In this document: one piece after another, positions 57,127 through 64,000 of the stretch
Numbering within the stretch: the stretch's first letter is position 1
Layout: every line of letters begins with the position of its first letter
From: CAIWHR01 sp963773195
GTDB taxonomy: Bacteria > Pseudomonadota > Gammaproteobacteria > Burkholderiales > Casimicrobiaceae
Length of the DNA stretch: 64,000 nucleotides
Assembly (NCBI GenBank): GCA_963773195.1
Contig: CAVZAE010000018.1
Coordinates: forward strand, 1 to 64,000
Direction of reading: 5' to 3'
Notes under the pieces: model-generated
The model's database searches: none
What the model saw: only the letters and a program-made list of their open reading frames with translations
What the model was told of the DNA's origin: nothing
Translations under genes and position numbers: made by a program

Positions 57127-58446
57127 CTAGACGAAGCTGTAGCGTTCGGAATGGTACTTCGACATCGGCACGTTCAGCTCCCCGAGCGCCTTCTCGATCG
57201 CGTCCATCATCGGGCCGGGGCCGCAGATGAAATACTCGTGGTCGGCGTAGGGCGGCGGCAAGTGACGCTTGAACATCGCCGCATCGATGAAGCCCGTCTC
57301 GCCGTTCCATCCATCGGGAGGGCTCGCCAGCACGTGGAGCACTTTCAGGTCGATCCGCTTCTGGAGCGCCTCGAGCTCCTCCCGGAAGGTGATCGACTCC
57401 CAATCCTTGCTCCCGTAGAGCAGGACCACCGGACGCTTGTCGCCCTGATCGGCGAGCGTGCGGACCATGCTCATCATCGGCGTGATGCCGACACCGCCGG
57501 CGATCAGCACGTGCATGTCGGCCGGGTTGCCGATGGTGAAGGCGCCGTACGGACCATCGACATAGACGCGCCGTCCGACGGGTACTTTGCCAATCCCGCT
57601 CGTGAAGTCGCCGAGCTTCCTGATCGACATCTCGATGCGTCCGTCGCTCACCACCGCGCTGGACGAGAATGAGAACGGGTGTCCGGTGATCTTGAAGGGG
57701 CTTCCCCAGAGCGTGAGCCAGCCGAACTGACCGGGAGTGAAGTGGAAGCCGGCATGACCGTCCGGGCGCATCACCAGCGTCGTAGTGTCTCCACGTTCGC
57801 TGCGCACCTCCGCGACGCGATACGGCCTGCGCAGCATGAACAGCGGCTTCACGACGCGCACATAGGCGAGCAGCCCGATCCAGAAGATCGTGAGTCCGAT
57901 CCACAGCGTCCGCTTCCATGGATCAGCGAGAAAGAACGCCCATCCAACCATATGCAACAGTCCCAATGTGACAGCGGTCACCGCGAGCACGATGTGCGTG
58001 AGATGCCACGTTTCGTACTTGATCTTGAGCTCGGTTCGCCACAGCGCCATCACGACCAGCGCGATCAGCGCTCCCAAGGACAGCATGGCGAAGACAGCCC
58101 CCAGCGGCACGTCCCGCGCGCTCGACAGCGCGAACATCTCGGGCCGGGTGACGAACATGATGAGCGCATGTGCCACGACCAGGCCGACGGCGATCAGCGA
58201 GAGCTCGCGGTGGAAGTGATAGATGACATCCTCGCCCCACACCGCGGTGACATGCCGGAAGCGCGCCGTCAGTCCGAACTGCAGGCCCATCATCGCGAGG
58301 CCGGAATAGCCGATCGCGACCGCGAACTCCGTCCAGAAGTCGCGCGTCGGCGGATGTGCGCCGGCGAGGAGCGCGAACAGGGGGGCGAGGACGAACAGCA
58401 GGTAGACGATGATCCAGACGGCCCCGCGCGCGGTATACAGAAGCAT
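57127..58446 (-). CDS. Ferric-reductase-like transmembrane flavoprotein
   Basis: A 439-residue protein. Six membrane helices in the first 215 residues include EDVIYHFHRELSLIAVGLVVAHALIMF and KYETWHLTHIVLAVTAVTLG, with paired histidines typical of b-haem ligands. A soluble part follows: FHFTPGQFGWLTLW, ITGHPFSFSSS (FAD), VDGPYGAFTI, AGGVGITPMMSM and YFICGPGPMMDAIE (NAD(P)H). This is the NOX/FRE-type layout that passes electrons from NAD(P)H through FAD and haems across the membrane to iron or another acceptor. It sits between the antiporter and the oxidase genes. Confidence 0.85.
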   Translation of the reverse strand: MLLYTARGAVWIIVYLLFVLAPLFALLAGAHPPTRDFWTEFAVAIGYSGLAMMGLQFGLTARFRHVTAVWGEDVIYHFHRELSLIAVGLVVAHALIMFVTRPEMFALSSARDVPLGAVFAMLSLGALIALVVMALWRTELKIKYETWHLTHIVLAVTAVTLGLLHMVGWAFFLADPWKRTLWIGLTIFWIGLLAYVRVVKPLFMLRRPYRVAEVRSERGDTTTLVMRPDGHAGFHFTPGQFGWLTLWGSPFKITGHPFSFSSSAVVSDGRIEMSIRKLGDFTSGIGKVPVGRRVYVDGPYGAFTIGNPADMHVLIAGGVGITPMMSMVRTLADQGDKRPVVLLYGSKDWESITFREELEALQKRIDLKVLHVLASPPDGWNGETGFIDAAMFKRHLPPPYADHEYFICGPGPMMDAIEKALGELNVPMSKYHSERYSFV

Positions 58447-58549
58447 CTGTCGACCCCCGACCGATCAATCTCCTTCGGGAATTCGCACCACCGGGCGAGG
58501 CAGGACCTCGTCAGATGTCCAGAATATCACGCGAGGATGCGGTCTGCAC

Positions 58550-60295
58550 TCAAGCGCAGCAGCCCGCCGCACTCGTCCGCATCGCGACGCCGAACAGCAG
58601 CGTCAGCATCAGCACCGAAATTCCGGCCACAGTCCACCGCCGCAGGAAGCCGTCCGCGCGCTCGAACGCCGCGCCCACGTCGTACATCGCGGCGCGCAGG
58701 ATGCCGCCGGTCGCGCCCGGAAGCGGCAGGCCCACGCCCCACGCGAGCGTTGCGCCACTCGCGACGATCAGGAGGGTGGTGCCCAGCTCCTTCGGGGACA
58801 GCGGATTCGCGAGGAGTGTCGCTTGATACGGGGCCGAGCGTCGCCATGGCGAGCAGGAATGAGCAGAGCGCGAGCGCGAGCGCCGCGATCTCCTGGAGGC
58901 GATCGACGCGCACCTTCGGCACGAGGGGCTCGCTCGTTCGTCGTATGCACGCGCGAGCACGAGCACGACGTACCCGGCCGTGAGGGCCCCGCCGACCTGC
59001 AGGACGACCGTCCACCACCACTGTCCGCTGGTATCCGCGGCATCGAGCAGGAGTTTTTTCGCGAGGTACGCGCCGCTCGGCACGACGCCCATCAACGCAA
59101 TTCCCCCGAGGGTGAACGCCAGCACGGCAAGCGGCGCGGCGCGCGCGGCGCCCGCGAATTCGGCGATCCGGTCGTGACCGAGCGTCGCGTAGATGAGCCC
59201 CGCGGCCAGGAACATGCCGGCCTTCGCCGTGGCATGCGAGAGCGCCTGCAGCACGCCCGCCGTCAGTGCGTCGCCACGGACGATCGCACCGGTCGCCGGA
59301 TCGAGCGCCAGCGGAAACATGAGAAACAGATAGCCGATCTGCGCGACCGTCGAGTACGCGACGAGCAGCTTCAGGCGCTGCTGCCGTAGCGCGACGATGT
59401 TGCCGACGAGAATCGCGGCGGCGCCGAGTCCGCCCAAGAGCTCGGCTGCTGCGGGACCGGGCAGCGCGGGCGCCGCGTCGAACCACAGGCGGATCACGAT
59501 AAAGAACGATCCTTTCACGACGAGGGCTGACAGCACCGCGCTCGCCGCCGGCGGGGCGCCTGCGTGCGCCGGAGGCAGCCACAGGTGCAACGGGAAGAGC
59601 GCCGTCTTGGCAAGCAGCCCCGCCGTCATGGCGCCCACCGCCACCCACGCCGCGGGCGTGGCCTGCAAACGTGCGGCGAGAAGCGTGATGTCGAGCGTGC
59701 CGGTCTCGCCGTACAGCAGGACCGCCCCGAGCAGGTACAGGATCGAGCCCGCGAGTGCGTAGATCAGGTAGCGCAGCGCCGCGCGCAGTGTCTCCCCCTT
59801 GCCGTCGAGGCAGACGAGCGGCACGCCGGCGAACGTGAGCAGCTCGAGCGCGACATAGAGCGTGAACAGGTCGCCGCTCACGAACACGAGGTTGAGCGAG
59901 CCCCAGACCGCGAGCAGCAGGAGCCAGTACACGGTCGGTGCGCGCGCCTCGGGGGCTCCGGCCGGAGTGCCGAAGTCGCTCCGCGCGTACAGGCCGATGC
60001 CGGCGATCACGACCGCGATGCCCGCGATCATCGCGACGGCCGGACCGTCGGCTCGCAGCGCGATGCCGAGCGGCGGCGCCCAGGCGCCCAGCACGTAGAC
60101 GATCGATGCGCCCGAGCGCAGCGCCGACATGAGGATCGCGATCGCGACGGCGACACCGGCCGTGATCGTCGCGACCGCGACACGTGCGGTGTTGCGAGCG
60201 CCCAGCACGAGACCGAGCATCATGCCGGCGAACGGCAGCAGCACCGCGGCGGGAAGGAGGAGCCCGCTCACAGTCGTCGCAGCTTCGACAGCCAC
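58550..60295 (-). CDS. Mrp/Mbh antiporter subunit D (proton-translocating, NuoN-like), two compensating frameshifts
   Basis: A GTG-started membrane protein of about 580 residues with ~14 helices. FTLYVALELLTFAGVPLVCL has the conserved proton-channel glutamate, AKTALFPLHLWLPPAHAGAPPAASAVLSALVVKGSFF carries the lysines and HP of the NuoN/MrpD core, and VAYSTVAQIGYLFLMFPL follows. The frame is displaced between about 58930 and 58830; the expected RVDRLQEIAALALALCSFLL is in another frame there, so this is two compensating indels. It probably moves protons coupled to sodium or other cation. It ends the antiporter module. Confidence 0.83.
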   Translation of the reverse strand: MAVEAATTVSGLLLPAAVLLPFAGMMLGLVLGARNTARVAVATITAGVAVAIAILMSALRSGASIVYVLGAWAPPLGIALRADGPAVAMIAGIAVVIAGIGLYARSDFGTPAGAPEARAPTVYWLLLLAVWGSLNLVFVSGDLFTLYVALELLTFAGVPLVCLDGKGETLRAALRYLIYALAGSILYLLGAVLLYGETGTLDITLLAARLQATPAAWVAVGAMTAGLLAKTALFPLHLWLPPAHAGAPPAASAVLSALVVKGSFFIVIRLWFDAAPALPGPAAAELLGGLGAAAILVGNIVALRQQRLKLLVAYSTVAQIGYLFLMFPLALDPATGAIVRGDALTAGVLQALSHATAKAGMFLAAGLIYATLGHDRIAEFAGAARAAPLAVLAFTLGGIALMGVVPSGAYLAKKLLLDAADTSGQWWWTVVLQVGGALTAGYVVLVLARAYDERASPSCRRCASIASRRSRRSRSRSAHSCSPWRRSAPYQATLLANPLSPKELGTTLLIVASGATLAWGVGLPLPGATGGILRAAMYDVGAAFERADGFLRRWTVAGISVLMLTLLFGVAMRTSAAGCCA

Positions 60296-60303
60296 GCGTC
60301 CGC

Positions 60304-60642
60304 CTAGGACGAAGTCCGCGATGGCGACGGGGCGGGCGCGTCCGACGCCAGCGTCGTCGATGCCGTTTCCTCGTGCAAGCGCAGGAGCAGCGTCACCGCG
60401 AGCGCCGTGGCGGCAAACGCGACGACGATGCCGGTGATGAGGAGCGCTTGCGGCACCGGGTCGCCCCCCATGCCGAGCGCGGCGCCCCGACGGGCAACGA
60501 CGCCGAAGAGCAGAAACACGCCGTTGCCGACGACGTTGAACGCGAGGAGCTTGCGCAGCGGCTGCGGATTGACGATGAAGCCGTAGAGGCCGACGCCAAC
60601 GAGTGCGGACGCGACGAGCCCCAGAAGCGTGGCGCCGCTCAC
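60304..60642 (-). CDS. Mrp antiporter subunit C (NuoK-like)
   Basis: A 112-residue protein from GTG 60642 with three helices. GLYGFIVNPQPLRKLLAFNVVGNGVFLLFG is the MrpC/NuoK motif and DPVPQALLITGIVVAFAATALAV follows, the segment shared with NuoK and MnhC. It forms part of the proton-conducting membrane arm. It overlaps the previous MnhB-type gene by GTGA and is 8 bases from subunit D. Confidence 0.85.
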   Translation of the reverse strand: MSGATLLGLVASALVGVGLYGFIVNPQPLRKLLAFNVVGNGVFLLFGVVARRGAALGMGGDPVPQALLITGIVVAFAATALAVTLLLRLHEETASTTLASDAPAPSPSRTSS

Positions 60643-61319
60643 GGTGCGTCCTCCGGACGCTCCGGCGCGCCGGCCATCACGAGACCGAGCGTGAACGCGA
60701 GCGAGGGCATGAGCGCGAACTCGACGACAAGGATCAGGGGCTTCGCCCAGCCTTCCCGATATCCGAGGAACGCGCCGGCAGTGTAGACGCCGATCACGCC
60801 TACCGCGATGAAGGCGATCGGACCGGCGACGAGCAGCGCCCGCACCCAGCGCCGACGTATGGGCGGCGCATCGGCAAGCCCGGCCAGCATCGCGAGCAGC
60901 CACATGGCGGCGACGATCGTCGCGCCCTGGAACTTGCCGCCCGGATGATCGGCGCCGATCCAGAAGATGTAGACGCCGACGACGATGCCAATCGGCGGCA
61001 GCACGCGCGCAATGAACGCGAGGATGCCGTCCGGATCGGCGTTGTAGCGGGGGCCCGGCCGGCCACCCCACGCGCGGTCGGGCGCGAGCGACCAGATGCC
61101 GATCAGCGCGAGCAGCACGACGATCGCCTCGAGCATCGTGTCCATCGCACGGAACGCCATCAGGACGGCCGTGATCGGATTGCCGACTCCCGTCGCCGCG
61201 ATGTTCGCCATCGCCTGCGGCGCAAGCGTCGGCGCCGGGTCGGGCAGCGCAAGCACGGCGGTCGCCAGCGCGATGGTGACGCCGCCCGCGACGAGGGCGG
61301 CGAGGAGCCGCAGGGGCAC
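60639..61319 (-). CDS. MbhE/MnhB-type fusion subunit
   Basis: A 226-residue protein from GTG 61319, with GAGAGG 6 bases upstream. The first 90 residues (LLAALVAGGVTIALATAVLA, NPITAVLMAFRAMDTMLEAIVVLLALIGI) match the C-terminal part of MrpA known in Mbh operons as MbhE. The remainder (RVLPPIGIVVGVYIFWIGADHPGGKFQGATIVAAMWLL) is the MnhB domain. In other Mrp sets these are on MrpA and MrpB; here they are one protein. It is 10 bases from the DUF4040 gene. Confidence 0.8.
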   Translation of the reverse strand: MPLRLLAALVAGGVTIALATAVLALPDPAPTLAPQAMANIAATGVGNPITAVLMAFRAMDTMLEAIVVLLALIGIWSLAPDRAWGGRPGPRYNADPDGILAFIARVLPPIGIVVGVYIFWIGADHPGGKFQGATIVAAMWLLAMLAGLADAPPIRRRWVRALLVAGPIAFIAVGVIGVYTAGAFLGYREGWAKPLILVVEFALMPSLAFTLGLVMAGAPERPEDAP

Positions 61320-61329
61320 GGCGGGCCTC

Positions 61330-61587
61330 TCAGCGCGTGCCGCGGCCTCGGTCGAGCGGAGCCGCGACGACGCGCGTACGAGCAGGAGCGGACGTGAGGC
61401 CGGCGCCGATCGCTGATTCGGTGAGCGCGACGTCCACGGCGTGCAGTTGCACCCACGCGATCGTGAGCAAAAGGCCATAGGCCAGGAAGCCTGCTGCCGC
61501 ACTGAACGTGTCGCGCACGACGGTCGTGTAGGCAGCCAGCGCAAGGATCAGGAGCGCGGGCGAGGCGTAGAACGCGTCGACGACCAT
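61330..61587 (-). CDS. DUF4040 (MbhD-like) antiporter subunit
   Basis: An 85-residue protein with two or three helices: LLILALAAYTTVVRDTFSAAAGFLAYGLLLTIAWVQLHAVDVALTES. This is the DUF4040/MbhD domain, another portion of MrpA's C-terminus, standing alone here. The segment with HAVDVALTE is the characteristic acidic part. It lies between mrpG and the MbhE/MnhB fusion, in the order of Mbh operons. Confidence 0.82.
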   Translation of the reverse strand: MVVDAFYASPALLILALAAYTTVVRDTFSAAAGFLAYGLLLTIAWVQLHAVDVALTESAIGAGLTSAPARTRVVAAPLDRGRGTR

Positions 61588-61612
61588 CAGGCGGGCTCCG
61601 CGATTGCGCTGC

Positions 61613-61921
61613 CTATGGCGGGGACGGCGGCCCGCGGCGCAAGCCGTGTCGTGCAGCGCGCGCGATCAGCTGGCCGGCGTCGGCGCTCGACAGCAGCACG
61701 AGCAGCCAGATCGCGACGAGCTTGAGCATGCCCATCACGCCGTCGACATGGGGCAGGAGGCCGAGTACGACCAGGCCAAGCCCGAGGTTGTCGGCCTTGG
61801 TGAGTGCGTGCAGACGCGTGAGCGTGTCGGGGAAACGCAGGAGGCCCACCGTGCCGGCGAGGTAGAAGAACGCGCCCGCGCCGACCGCCGCGTAGCTGAA
61901 GAAGGCCACGGCCGCGTTCAT
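61613..61921 (-). CDS. Mrp antiporter subunit G
   Basis: A 102-residue protein with three helices and GTVGLLRFPDTLTRLHALTKADNLGLGLVVLG, the highly conserved MnhG motif (RxPDxxxRxHAxTKxxTLG). It overlaps mrpF by ATGA. Confidence 0.88.
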   Translation of the reverse strand: MNAAVAFFSYAAVGAGAFFYLAGTVGLLRFPDTLTRLHALTKADNLGLGLVVLGLLPHVDGVMGMLKLVAIWLLVLLSSADAGQLIARAARHGLRRGPPSPP

Positions 61922-62193
61922 GTCTCGTCGGCGCCGTCCGGCGAGGGCGGCGCGAACTTGACGAACGCGATCGAAGCGAACGCGGCGAGGATGGCCAACG
62001 TGAGCGACACATCGATCACCGAAGTGTCGCCGATCGCAGCGCCGCCCAACAGCAGCGCGCCGATCCCCCCGCTGCCAAGGAGTTGCGCGGCCATCATCCG
62101 ATCCGCGTCGCCCGGACCCCGCAACACACGCACGAGGCCGAGCGCGGTCATCGCGAGGACGAAGCCCGCAGCGGCGAGCAGAAACTCAGACAT
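61918..62193 (-). CDS. Mrp antiporter subunit F
   Basis: A 91-residue protein with three helices. ALGLVRVLRGPGDADRMMAAQLLG is the MnhF RGPxxxDRxxA motif, and IDVSLTLAILAAFASIAFVKF follows. It overlaps mrpG (ATGA) and the upstream mrpE. Confidence 0.88.
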   Translation of the reverse strand: MSEFLLAAAGFVLAMTALGLVRVLRGPGDADRMMAAQLLGSGGIGALLLGGAAIGDTSVIDVSLTLAILAAFASIAFVKFAPPSPDGADET

Positions 62194-62669
62194 CCGGCCC
62201 TCCCGGGAGGAGCGCGCTCGCGAGGCGGCGTTCTTCGTCTGCCAGCTGGTCGGCGACAGGCTGGTGGACGTCGAGGCAATGGAACTCGATCGTGTCCAGG
62301 CCGTCGCCGCAAGGCACGGTGCCGGGCATCAGGCTCGTGATCGTCGCGAAGTTGTTGCGGGCATGACCGCGCGGAAATCCGGTCCGGTAGTCGACGAAGC
62401 CGGTGGCGAGCGGCATGCGCGGCGCGAGCGCGCGGCGCGCGACGTCGAAGCCCGCGACCAGCGACTGCCAGACGAAGCGCGGTACGAGGACCAGCGAGCG
62501 CGACGAATCGGACGCGGCCCTCATGGGGCGGCAGCAATGCGAGGCTCGCGATCGTCGCGCAGGCGGTCGCGAGCGCGCCGACGGCGAGGTCGGACAGGGC
62601 GACGCTCGGCAGCAGCACGAGCCAGAAAGCGAGGAACGCGATGCCCCGAAGGGCGGCGACCGCAGCCAT
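62186..62669 (-). CDS. Mrp antiporter subunit E, one frameshift
   Basis: From ATG 62669, MAAVAALRGIAFLAFWLVLLPSVALSDLAVGALATACATI gives the N-terminal helices, then the frame shifts near 62525. The remainder (VLVPRFVWQSLVAGFDVARRAL, FVDYRTGFPRGHARNNFATITSLMPGTV, HCLDVHQPVADQ) is the MnhE soluble C-terminus. Its start overlaps the stop of the RND gene (TGATG), so the antiporter module is translated together with the upstream pump gene. Confidence 0.82.
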
Positions 62670-64000
62670 CAGGCCGCCTCGCGCGCGGGCGCGGCGTCCT
62701 CGCGTCCGAACACCGTGATGTAGAGCACCGGCAGCAGGATCAGCGTCAGCAACGTTGCCACGAGCAGTCCCCCCATGATGGCGAACGCCATCGGTCCCCA
62801 GAACACCGTCGGCGCGATCGGGATCAAACCGAGCACGGTCGAGATCGCGGTCAGGATCATCGGCCGCAAGCGCGAGGTGGCCGCAGCCATCACTGCATCG
62901 GGGACGTTCTTGCCTTCGGCGCGGTCGGTTTCGATCTGCACGATCAGAATCACCGCGTTCTTCGCGATCATGCCGATCAGAGCGAGAATGCCGAGGATCG
63001 CGACGAAGCCCAGCGGCCGATTGAAGACGAGCAGCGCGAGGACGACCCCGATCAACCCCAGCGGCAGCAGCGTAACGACCATGGCGACCCGCCGGAAGCT
63101 CACGAGCAGCAGCATCATGATCGCGAGCATCAGCAGGATCATGAGCGGTACGACCGCGAAAACCGAGTCGCTCGACGTGGCGCTGTCTTCGTAGAGGCCG
63201 CCGGTCGCGATCTTGTAGGGCCTCGGCAGCTTCGCTGAGAACTCGGCGACCTTGGGCGCGAGTACGCCAACCACGGAGTCCGGAAGCGCGCCCGGCGTGA
63301 CGTCGGCACGCACCGTGAGGGTCGGCACGCGATTGCGTCGCCAAACCAGTGGGAACTCCTGGTCCTCCGCGAAGGTCGCAAATTGCCGCAGCGGTACCAT
63401 GCGTCCGCTCGGCGTGGGCACCTGCAGCGAGCTCAAGGTCTCGAACGAAGCGCGCTGGTCGTCTGTAGCGCGCGCCACCACGTTGATGAGATAGATGTCG
63501 TCGCGCAATTGCGTGACCGTCGACCCGGTGACCGAGGCGTTGAGCACCGATGCTAATCCTCGCGAGCTGACGCCGAGCCTGCGCGCCTCGTCCTGGTCGA
63601 CCTTGACCCGGACCTGCCGCGCGGGCTCCATCCAGTCGTAGTGAACGTGGCGCACGCGCGAGTCGGAGGCCAGCACATCGGCGAACTGAAGCGCGAGTTG
63701 GCGGACTTCGTCCTTGTCGGGCCCGGTGATCCGGTACTGCAAAGGCCAGCCGACCGGCGGCCCGAGTTCGAGCGGATTCACGCCGGCGACGACGTCGGGA
63801 AACTGCTCGGCCAGCACCTGCTCGAGTTTCTGCTGCACGCGCTCGCGCGCCTCGAGGCTCTTCGTGACGATGACGAACTGCGCGAAGAACGGGTTGGCGA
63901 GCTGTACGTCCAGCGTGAGGATGAACCGGATCGCCCCGCGGCCGACGTACGTGCTGAAGTGGTCGACATCGGGGTCGCCCAGCAGCACGACCTCGAAACG
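62669..64000 (-). CDS. RND-family efflux permease, C-terminal half, truncated by window edge
   Basis: The frame runs off the right edge. It shows the end of the periplasmic docking/pore region (LELGPPVGWPLQYRITGPD, KVDQDEARRLGVSSRGLASVLNASVTGSTV) and the last six membrane helices (SVFAVVPLMILLMLAIMMLLLVSFRR, LGFVAILGILALIGMIAKNAVILIVQIE, SRLRPMILTAISTVLGLIPIAP, LLTLILLPVLYITVFGRED). This is the AcrB/HAE-type inner-membrane pump. No outer-membrane channel is adjacent. It appears to be cotranscribed with the antiporter genes, which is unusual. Confidence 0.85.
   Translation of the reverse strand, partial: RFEVVLLGDPDVDHFSTYVGRGAIRFILTLDVQLANPFFAQFVIVTKSLEARERVQQKLEQVLAEQFPDVVAGVNPLELGPPVGWPLQYRITGPDKDEVRQLALQFADVLASDSRVRHVHYDWMEPARQVRVKVDQDEARRLGVSSRGLASVLNASVTGSTVTQLRDDIYLINVVARATDDQRASFETLSSLQVPTPSGRMVPLRQFATFAEDQEFPLVWRRNRVPTLTVRADVTPGALPDSVVGVLAPKVAEFSAKLPRPYKIATGGLYEDSATSSDSVFAVVPLMILLMLAIMMLLLVSFRRVAMVVTLLPLGLIGVVLALLVFNRPLGFVAILGILALIGMIAKNAVILIVQIETDRAEGKNVPDAVMAAATSRLRPMILTAISTVLGLIPIAPTVFWGPMAFAIMGGLLVATLLTLILLPVLYITVFGREDAAPAREAA

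Noticed and set aside
56393..57919. N-terminal extension of the CopD-type frame
   Set aside because: Shadow of CtaG and the flavoprotein; the GTG at 56392 starts the family sequence.

Overview
The window looks like a high-GC metagenome-type contig with two parts of different origin. Positions 1 to about 7,110 carry three HupE/UreJ-type membrane proteins, a secreted arylsulfatase, its formylglycine-generating enzyme, a 101-bp palindromic element, and the N-terminus of a secreted protein of a kind common in Planctomycetes and related bacteria. At about 7,110 that reading frame runs straight into the middle of a glycosyltransferase. From there to 64,000 the gene content fits a betaproteobacterium-like Gram-negative aerobe (inference from gene families: arn lipid A locus, 3-hydroxybutyrate genes, Mrp-type antiporter, caa3/ba3-type oxidase, LapA, RND efflux). 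The join may be an assembly chimera.

Layout: 7.1-11.1 kb, glycosyltransferase, zinc-ribbon methyltransferase and a cytochrome-c protein with two tandem 'NSESGWG' repeats. 11.2-12.7 kb, PIN-PhoH ATPase. 13.0-17.1 kb, an AT-richer island on the minus strand with two large proteins carrying the LQRTIGN-type N-terminal motif typical of extracellular contractile injection system (eCIS) associated proteins, separated by a small gene; a frameshifted IS3-family element and a Mor-like small gene border it. 18.7-29.4 kb, a Bcp peroxiredoxin and a complete but rearranged arn (aminoarabinose lipid A) operon in which arnA is split into two genes and a TPR/GT41 glycosyltransferase and a TMEM175-type channel are inserted. 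29.5-32.4 kb, GNAT, cysS and an FAA hydrolase. 32.5-33.6 kb, a tandem duplication of a 90-aa exported protein with its own leader and terminator. 33.9-35.8 kb, RskA-type anti-sigma factor, ECF sigma factor and cobalamin adenosyltransferase. 35.9-38.4 kb, acyl-CoA synthetase plus crotonase-like protein. 38.4-41.4 kb, DUF4105, YihY and AI-2E/PerM membrane proteins. 41.5-45.4 kb, membrane-anchored alpha/beta hydrolase, orphan efflux outer-membrane lipoprotein, LapA, PLDc_N/SHOCT protein. 45.4-51.7 kb, two patatins, two GntP-type permeases, a 31-aa membrane peptide and 3-hydroxybutyrate dehydrogenase, together suggesting hydroxybutyrate/PHB-type carbon use. 51.8-58.4 kb, cytochrome oxidase with fused subunits I and III, subunit II, CtaG, CopD-like protein and a ferric-reductase-like flavoprotein. 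58.5-62.7 kb, an Mbh-ordered Mrp antiporter module without the NuoL-like part of MrpA. 62.7-64 kb, the C-terminal half of an RND pump running off the right edge.

Many conserved genes are broken by single-base indels (HupE, sulfatase, FGE, methyltransferase, cytochrome, transposase, acyl-CoA synthetase, DUF4105, AI-2E transporter, MrpD, MrpE). Both halves read well in adjacent frames, so base-calling errors are more likely than genuine decay. No tRNA, rRNA or CRISPR array was recognised.
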